From Taudactylus pleione (Eukaryota; Chordata; Amphibia; Anura; Myobatrachidae): a stretch of 64,000 nucleotides of DNA. The notes under the pieces were generated by a model. It had not been told where the DNA came from and made no database searches. It saw nothing but the letters and a program-made list of their open reading frames with translations. Shown here piece by piece: positions 57,479 to 64,000 of the stretch. Each line of letters starts with the position of its first letter. Position 1 is the stretch's first letter. Location: contig JAUIMM010000113.1 in NCBI GenBank assembly GCA_031769625.1, forward strand, positions 14,418,501-14,482,500, in the 5' to 3' direction. The position numbers and the translations under genes are program-made.

Positions 57479-57786
57479 AGATGGGCATCCACTACACAAT
57501 TATCTGTCAGATATCTGTCCAATCTGGCTGGTTGGAATGAAAACCTGGTAATGTATGGGAGCAAATGCCAGACGATCATATGGAAAACTGTCGTAAAACA
57601 ATTGTTCAAATTGGGTAAATTCGTGTGTTTTAACCAATTTGTCTGAACGTCCATTTTTGTCTGTTTTCCAGTGTTTGTTAGCAAATGGTCGATATGTAAT
57701 TTAATCGCATACATTACCAGATTTTCATTTCAACCAGCCAGATTGGACAGATATCTGACAGATAATTGTATAGTGGATGCCCAGCT
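57479..57786. mobile_element. PIF/Harbinger-like MITE in the mariner-like element
   Basis: Left AGATGGGCATCCACTACAC and right GTGGATGCCCAGCT are inverted, extending into about 65 bp of further inverted repeat (ATCTGTCAGATATCTGTCC). TTA flanks both sides (57476-57478 and 57787-57789). Overlapping 68- and 81-codon frames are incidental. Confidence 0.8.
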
Positions 57787-57889
57787 TTACTTGTGTTTCT
57801 CATAGACACACATTGCACTAAATCACGTCATTTACTTTAAAAGTTGTAAGAAAAGCTTTGGGGCCAATAGCAAGTGAAACACCCTGTAT

Positions 57890-58555
57890 TAAAAATACTG
57901 CATCCAGGGAGTGTGGTATATTAAGTTGACACTAGAATGGCGACATGGTCTGAATGTCAACACGTACATAATGTCGATATGCAACAAGTTTACATTCATA
58001 ATATTAACATTGCCACCTCGACAATACTATGCACTTATCAACTCTAATTGCAGCCTATCCCAAACCCTAAAATTGGGTGATGACATTATGACAATGTCGG
58101 CATTATGTGTAAGTTTGCATGTATGATGTTGGTTAGTAGCAAACTAAGTGTATGATTGGGGGAGCGGAGCGGGAAAATGCATACAGTTTAATGCGGGAGC
58201 ATTTATGACTGCAGGCCCAATGTAAGCATAAAACCTATGATAGAGTATATTTTCCCATGTAGTCATCTTATACTGTAATTAGCAAAGAATGTAGATCTTT
58301 CAACAGATCAAGCATTTGCTTATACACATTCCTCTCTAATGATTATTATTTGCTTTAACAGTAAGCCTTCATTTCCATGGAGACGGGAACTTTTTATTAT
58401 TTTTATTCATGGAACAGCGAAAACACCACAGGTTAGAAGACAACATATGATGATGTTCTCTCCCTTTGACTCATTGTTGAATGTACTTTCAAGCCTTTCA
58501 CTCAAAAATATTAACATGTTCAGATTTAAACCTGGTAGAAAACTTGTATGGACAT

Positions 58556-58558
<3 letters not shown>
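57890..58558. promoter_or_regulatory. Unique stretch with an RFX-type X-box; candidate conserved sequence
   Basis: Around 58370-58390 the sequence TTTCCATGGAGACGGGAAC contains, on the minus strand, GTCTCCATGGAAAT, close to the RFX X-box consensus. The surrounding 58250-58540 is repeat-free. There is no other evidence of function. Confidence 0.2.

Positions 58559-58605
<47 letters not shown>
58559..58605. repeat. (TA)n microsatellite
   Basis: About 46 bp of alternating AT following CATGAGATATA. Confidence 0.96.
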
Positions 58606-58608
<3 letters not shown>

Positions 58609-59192
58609 ATTCTAGTGTAAACTGAATATTGTAAAGTTTCACAAGTTAAGATATTTCTTATAATTATTTCTGTTGAGAGAGTTGCACGGTTGTTATAAAA
58701 TAACTATACCCTGGATGACTCTGAAAACATTTTCATTAGTCAAATATAACAAATGCAAGGTAGTGACATTCGTCACATTTATATATTATTTTTCAGTATA
58801 TTTTCACTACTCTAAAGGGGAGATTCTATATTTTTAAGGCGCCAGATGGAGCAATTCAATTGTTGCTCCGCCTGAGCGCGAAAGGCTCAGGCGGAGCAAA
58901 AATGGGTGCGAGGGTGCAAGCAAAAATGTGCGAGAAACCTGTGATTAGGGTGCCCTAATTGCACTGAGGCAAAGCACCAGTGTCCGCATCAGACACAAAG
59001 GTGGCACTATTAGGACACCCATTTAAGACAGTATGCAGTAGGGTTCCCAGCCTAATATTCAACTATTTAACTCTCCAGATTGTGTGCTCACCTTTTTTCT
59101 CCCTTCAGCGGACTGTGGGGTCTACATCCCATAATTTCTACAAAAGTGGGTGAAAATTAAAATTTTCTTCTACTTTTGTAAAGATTAATGCT
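58606..59192. other. Non-coding stretch with a short hairpin
   Basis: A hairpin (GCTCCGCCTGAGC...GCTCAGGCGGAGC) lies at 58865-58899, probably part of a MITE beginning near 58817. Confidence 0.4.
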
Positions 59193-59664
59193 CAGGGTCA
59201 TTCATTAAGCATGTAACACAGGTGATATCACTGATATCCCCTGGTTACAGTACTCCCCCAATAATTTGCAGGAATTATGTAAATCATCAAGTTCCGAAAA
59301 GGCAATTTTTTGGGAACTTGTGAGGGTTACTGTACCCAATCTTAAAAGAAGGGTGAACAGCTTCAGATAGTTTCACAAGCTGCCGTTTAGACGGCAGCTT
59401 GTGCAGCAGAAGGATCTGGGGTGGGGAGAAGGTGGATACACTGAGTAGCAACAGCGGCGGCTGTGGGGGTAGGGGGTTCTAGATCAGACACCTGGCAGTG
59501 GGGGAGGGTAACACAGACAAGCAGCGGTTGTGGGGGGCCTGGGATGGACACCGGCCGCGAGGGAGAGGGGGAGGTGGTTAATAAAAGTGGTGGGGAGAGC
59601 GGGAGGACATACAGCAGCCGGGGGCTACAACTCTGAGTGGGGGGTGTCTGGGGTGAAAGACTTA

Positions 59665-60550
59665 AGGTGCCCAAACACTGGATGTTTTTAAGCACAATTT
59701 GCCTGAAATTGATGCATCAGCATGATTCAAATCGTGCAGCTTCCAGGAACGATAACGATCCGATGAGCGGTCCCGTGGGTCGTTTGTTGTATCTTCAGAT
59801 CTTACCTACTGCAGGTAAGATCTGGCAATCTCCTTAAAGATGCATTGGAAATCAATAATGATGTGCTATAGGTTGTTAGTCACATTGCACAGTTTAGCAA
59901 GATATTGGCCCTCATTCAGAGCCGTACGCTCTGAGCAGAGCGCACGCTCTGAATGAGGGCCGGGCTCCATTTTCATGGAGCGTCCTCCTGGACGCTCGTA
60001 TAGCTGTGGGTCACCACCCACAGGCTATACGAGCGTGCATTGTGATGGCCGCGATGGTCATTACCATCGCGACCATCGAAATTGCGAGCCGGAGCCTGCG
60101 GTTGAGGTTTTCAACCGCAAGCTCCGGAGTGATTTTGGCTCTATCAGAGCCAAAATCACTCCCACTGACATCAGCTCCCACTGACACCGGCTTTTGACGG
60201 GAGGCGTTCCCGTGGGAACGCCCCTGTCAGGGAGGCACGCCCCCGGCACGCCCACCAAAGGGGGCGTGCTGTCAATCAACATTGACAGCACGCCCCCTTT
60301 GATCGGACACAACGAGCGAAGGACTTTCCTTCGCTCGTCGCGTCTGGCGCATGCGCACGACGGAGCTCCCTCCGTCGTGCGCATGCTCAGTCCATAACAT
60401 CGACCCACTTGCGAGCGGACAGCCGCTCGCGAGTGGGTCTGAATCAGGCCCATTGTCTGTCCAGGAGTGCTGGTGAGTTGTCCGGGGAGATCAAGATAAA
60501 TCGTTGATGAAATTGCAACTTTTGCGAGTCGACCAGTGTGTGGGCACCTT
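59665..60550. mobile_element. PIF/Harbinger-like MITE, middle level
   Basis: Left AGGTGCCCAAACACTGG and right CCAGTGTGTGGGCACCTT are inverted; TTA flanks both (59662-59664 and 60551-60553). Interrupted by the hairpin-chain element. Confidence 0.75.
59907..60452. mobile_element. Hairpin-chain MITE, innermost level
   Basis: Ends GGCCCTCATTCAGAGC and GGTCTGAATCAGGCCC belong to the CTGATTCAGA family. Nearly the entire length is consecutive stem-loops, for example CTCATTCAGAGC, GAGCGTCC, CGCGATGGT, TGCGGTTGA, GATTTTGGCTCT, GGCGTTCCC and GCATGCGCACGACGGAG, each closely followed by its complement. The 181-codon minus-strand frame and others here are artefacts of GC-rich hairpins. Confidence 0.85.
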
Positions 60551-60739
60551 TTAGAGAGGGGTGGTTGGGGGGGAGGCAGATGCACTGAGAAAATCCTTAT
60601 GGACACCTCAGCTGCATGGGGAAAAGTATCACTTCCCCGTAAAGCTGACTCAGCGAAAAGAGCAGCTTTTCGGCAGTGATACTTTTGTTAATGAGGCATG
60701 ATGAATGCCTCTGAAAGGTTTTCACTTGCTCGCAAGTGT

Positions 60740-61197
60740 ATAAAGACGCCCCCTTGCCACTCGCAACACACGTCATCTCCGGGTAATGTAGGATTAATCG
60801 GGAACATCGAGAGCCATCGGAGCTGATCGCAACCCTTGAGGTTGCCTAAACCCGCCGCAAGCACAGCAATCAGCGCTGGCTGAAATACATGCAGGTGACG
60901 TGTACAATGATGCTACTTTGCTAATTATGCACGCCCTTTAAACAGCGTTTCGGCGGCCTGACATGCCTACGTCCGCAACACCACTCCCCCGTCTACAAGC
61001 ACCTTCCCCTGTTACCACCCACAAACGGCACTATCTGTCACTCCAAGTATCGACCTGATAGTGGCTTACAAGCAACCAAAAACAGATTGCAAAGACTGGT
61101 TTGCGCACGCGCACTGCGAATTATACGCATGCGCAGACGGGCAAAAATCACTCAGAGCGTGCGCAACTTATCGACTGGGTCTAAATCAGGTCCTACG
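60740..61197. mobile_element. MITE paralogous to the L1-interrupted copy (empty site)
   Basis: Shares with 38345-38512 and 46849-47141: ACATCGAGAGCCATCGG-like sequence, CCGCAAGCAC, then AGGTGACGTGTACAATGATG at 60893-60912, and downstream CTGTTACCACCCACAAACGG. It ends GGGTCTAAATCAGGTCC. No L1 is present between these parts. Confidence 0.85.
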
Positions 61198-61199
61198 TC

Positions 61200-61497
61200 C
61201 TAAGTATAGCAACATTTACATGTCCATGGTGGCACCACCACCACCAAGACGTACCACCAAATTTTATATATATATATATATATTTTTTTTTTTTACAGGG
61301 CTTCAAAACACACCCTCACGATTTGCCCCAGAAGTTAACCCTTCGTTATGTTCACATGTGGGTGATTAGGCTCAGCGCATGCTTGCCTACTTTTGAAAAA
61401 GCATGTCAGGGAGATTGTGAAAGTGTGAAGGCACCACCTATGAGCGTGGCGGTAATGTGGCCGTTGTTGAATTTGTAAATAAACCTTTTAATACATT
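61200..61497. other. Non-coding stretch
   Basis: An AT run with T-tract lies at about 61266-61294. TGCTTGCCTACTTTTGAAAA near 61379 and a similar phrase near 63565 look like hAT remnants. Confidence 0.35.
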
Positions 61498-61572
61498 CCT
61501 GCCTATAAACCTCTAAAATTCACCTGCCTAGAACCTCTAAGACAAAACCTGCCTATAAACCTCTAAACACAA
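61498..61572. repeat. Short tandem repeat, about 3 units
   Basis: CCTGCCTATAAACCTCTAA is repeated about three times with spacing of about 26-30 bp. Confidence 0.8.
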
Positions 61573-62330
61573 CGCTAATTGCGTACGCAGTATGACTGCA
61601 AATAAAGACAGGAGTGGAATCTGTGGTTCCAACGCACAAGTATTATTCAGGTAAAAGTACAGTCAGTTACACGCAATCTATACATACACAAGTTAGGCGT
61701 AAAAGGAAATAATACAGACCCAAGTACGGTTATACATATGCTGCGCCTCTGGACCCAGAGATAGACTTCTGACTAGATATCCTCAGTTCACCCAAAATTC
61801 AGCATGAACTGGCAAACCAGTGTTCGGACACATGTATTTATTCCCCCCCAGACTGAAACAGAACAAAGGGGGAACTTCCTGCTGATCTCATTGGTTCCCA
61901 GAGGAGAAGCATATGTAACGACACATTTAACAGGTTGTTTCAAATAGACTTTCCCTGCCTCTAACAGCCGGAGTCTTTCTGGTAACGCCTCCTGTAACAT
62001 TCCATCAACTAAACATTTTGTTGCTTGTAAGTTCTGCGATCCGTAACTTGAGTTTGCATGATGCGATCTCTCCACCGATAACACCGGGATTCTGTAAAAA
62101 GCGTACGCATCAGAACGAAACCAAACACACCTTGCTTATCATGTATAATACCTTAGATATCAAAAACCTCTATTTCTTAGCATTTAAACTAACTTAACCA
62201 ACTTGAATCATACAATTTGATGCTAATGGAACCTTGTGTGCGAATATGTAGTGTGTGAGTATTCGGGGTTTGATATAAGGACGCTAGTTATTAATGGGTG
62301 AGATTTAAGTGCTTAATTTCTTATATACGA
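61573..62330. other. Block bounded by GCGTACGC; possible LTR-like or unknown element
   Basis: GCGTACGC occurs at 61581-61588 and 62101-62108, around 512 bp. On the minus strand CCTGAATAATACTTGTGCG and TCTTTATTTGCAG resemble retroelement LTR texture, but there are no TG/CA ends. Not assigned. Confidence 0.25.
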
Positions 62331-63740
62331 AGTGAACATCCAGCAGTGTGGATGGCTGAGGGTTGCAGTTCTACATGCCCTCTGTCAGCAGGCCCCCACC
62401 TGTTGTGTGTTCAAAGGAAAACAAAACCTCTTTTGTTCTCACAGACTCTTGTGTGAAGTGCAAATGTATTACCACCTCAAGCTGTGGAATTTGGGGCCAT
62501 TCTGTCTAGGATTCAGACAAATCCAATTGTGTAGATATTATATTACAATTGCCACATCTATACTTTATCTGCATCCAGGGATTCCCAATTTGTATGTAAA
62601 AATACCCATTGTCTCTTCTTATTTACTTTTACTCAGAAAGCTGTTTTTTCCAGTTGCCCTTGGTAGGTTAACAAAAACATTGCCATCTGTTCTTAGCTCC
62701 TGAGTTATAACTTGAATTGACGCTGACCACAAAAATGGTGTCTTGCGATCTCATTTCCAAAATGGAGTCTTGCGGCCATTTGCAAGATGGCGTCGCCGCG
62801 ATTAAATTTTAAACTGAACTTGTCTCAGCCAATTATTCAACTTCGACACCGTGTACTGCTACATCTGAGAGGCGTGTCCTTAATCTGACTTATATCCGAA
62901 TGTAAATGAGCCCCAAAGCAGTTAGTAAGATCTACGTGTTGATGAAAACGCACTTACTTCTTAGGAAATGCATGTAGCCATAGGGATCATTGTGCCTTAT
63001 AATAACCATTGCAGGGAAATGATACTAATGTACCCATTTAAATGTTTATAGCTCTGTTTTTTTATTTTATATAACAGCTACATAATGGGGGTAATGTGCA
63101 ATCAGAGATATTGATAGACTATTCAAGGAGTCTGGGAGATTGCTACTATTTCAGGGAGTCTCCCTGACGATGAGGGAAGAGTTAGCAAGGATGGCTCAGA
63201 GTAGCCTCGTGTACGATATGTTAACGCAAATTCAGTTTAAAAATATTGCGAGTTCTTCACTTTTTGTTCTGGATAAGGCAGAAATGCATATGACTCGGTC
63301 TACTCATCAGCATCTGAGGACCAAAGAGGAGGAATTTCTTTGGTGACTACCAGTTACTCACCTCTGGTATAGCAGCAGCAGTACTGTATATGATGCATAG
63401 ATTTTATTTTATTTTTTTTACCTGATCCCTAAAAATAGTGTTTTGTACGTTTTTTTTGTTTTGTTTTGTTTTTTGTTTGGTTGCAGAGTATGTAATGTTA
63501 GGTTATTTTACTTCCTTATTCTACTATTGGAAGCTGAAGTTCCTACATGTTTACATTGGTGCATACTTGCCTACTTTTAAAAACAATTATAGTTTGCAGT
63601 AGAATGACCGAGTCGAATCGTAGTGCGATGTTGAGGGTACGTGTCATGCCACGCCCAGAGGGCATGTCTAGCTCCATCTATGGGCAAATCTGTTGCCACT
63701 CGGGTGTGTGCTGCAGTGGCAGGTGAGAACTAAAGTAGCA
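62331..63740. other. Non-coding stretch
   Basis: The 123-codon plus-strand frame (62332-62703) has no family I recognise. At 62736-62800 three ATGG phrases in similar context (AAAATGGTGTCTTGCG, AAAATGGAGTCTTGCG, CAAGATGGCGTCGCCG) repeat; the last matches a YY1-type site. Confidence 0.35.
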
Positions 63741-63747
63741 ACCACAT

Positions 63748-64000
63748 TACTGGCTACACACTGACATCACACCTCAATTACATGGCTACACACTGACATC
63801 ATACCTCAATTACATGGCTACACACTGACATCATACCTCAATTACATGGCTACACACTGACATCATACCTCAATTACATGGCTACACACTGACATCAAGG
63901 CTACATTACATAGCTACACACTGACATCACAGCTACATTACATGGCTACACACTGACATCACAGCTACATTACATGGCTACACACTAGCATCACAGCTAC
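63748..64000. repeat. 32-bp tandem repeat reaching the window end
   Basis: The unit ACATGGCTACACACTGACAT plus CATACCTCAATT is repeated about eight times. Later units change CATACCTCAATT to CACAGCTACATT and vary in length. The array is cut by the end of the window. Confidence 0.95.

Larger units (their letters stand above)
56979..57886 (+). mobile_element. Mariner-like element, internally deleted
   Basis: Left CAGGGTGTTTCACTCACTAT and its complement at the right, with terminal repeats extending about 55 bp (through ACTTTTAAAGTAA). TA flanks both sides (56977-56978 and 57887-57888). It keeps the first 20 codons of a transposase (57095-57154), has inner palindromes at 57075-57180, and is interrupted by a Harbinger-like MITE (57479-57786). 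Confidence 0.85.
59193..60713. mobile_element. Outer MITE of a three-level nest
   Basis: Left CAGGGTCATTCATTAAGC and right end reverse complemented CAGAGGCATTCATCATGCC are imperfect terminal inverted repeats. Interrupted by the element at 59665-60550. No clear target duplication. The 102-codon minus-strand frame at 59387-59695 lies in G-rich low-complexity sequence. Confidence 0.45.

Noticed and set aside
60061..60606. Minus-strand frame of 181 codons
   Set aside because: Runs through the hairpin-chain MITE; GC-rich inverted repeats lack stops by chance.
61573..62330. Solo LTR of a retrovirus-like element
   Set aside because: LTR-like texture on the minus strand only; no TG/CA ends, no short target duplication, no primer-binding site seen. 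Listed only as unassigned.

Overview
This window is vertebrate nuclear DNA, most likely from a frog or other anuran amphibian. It is AT-rich, with long non-coding stretches, microsatellites, short palindromic DNA transposons of kinds I associate with frog genomes, Tc1-type elements and an L1-type LINE. I found no host protein-coding exon, rRNA or tRNA gene that I can support. Almost all long open frames lie in tandem repeats or in transposons. The sequence is best read as intergenic or intronic DNA packed with mobile elements, many nested inside each other.

Layout. 1-2.6 kb: a three-level nest (Harbinger-like MITE, then a hAT with an 8-bp target duplication, then a tRNA-type SINE). 2.9-4.0 kb: a non-autonomous Helitron carrying a 66-bp minisatellite. 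3.97-5.95 kb: a 2-kb fold-back palindrome whose arms each hold a 54-bp minisatellite. 6-24 kb: dispersed hAT, Harbinger-like and unclassified MITEs between unique stretches. 24.96-26.61 kb: a near-complete Tc1 element whose transposase has a single visible stop. 30.0-31.6 kb: a second Helitron of the same family with 19 minisatellite units. 35.2-36.7 kb: a decayed second Tc1 element with two insertions.

38.2-47.1 kb: a full-length but broken L1 (38513-46848, minus strand) sits inside a MITE with a perfect 13-bp target duplication, and is itself split by two hAT elements with 8-bp duplications. A paralogous copy of the MITE near 60.74-61.20 kb shows the unoccupied site. 50.5-53.9 kb: two hAT elements with internal tandem repeats and a Harbinger-like MITE. 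56.3-57.9 kb: a second copy of a TACC-ended MITE, and a mariner-like element that keeps the first 20 codons of a transposase. 59.2-60.7 kb: a nest of three MITEs, the innermost a string of about twelve consecutive hairpins. The window ends in a 32-bp tandem array.

The most unusual signals are two small inversions inside terminal inverted repeats. In both the 2-kb palindrome and the Tc1 element, a segment of about 40 bp lies in the same orientation in both arms although everything around it is inverted. Other strong points are the two Helitrons with expanded minisatellites, the hairpin chain, and two hAT elements that share an internal module but have different ends. All comparisons were made by eye; no database search was possible.
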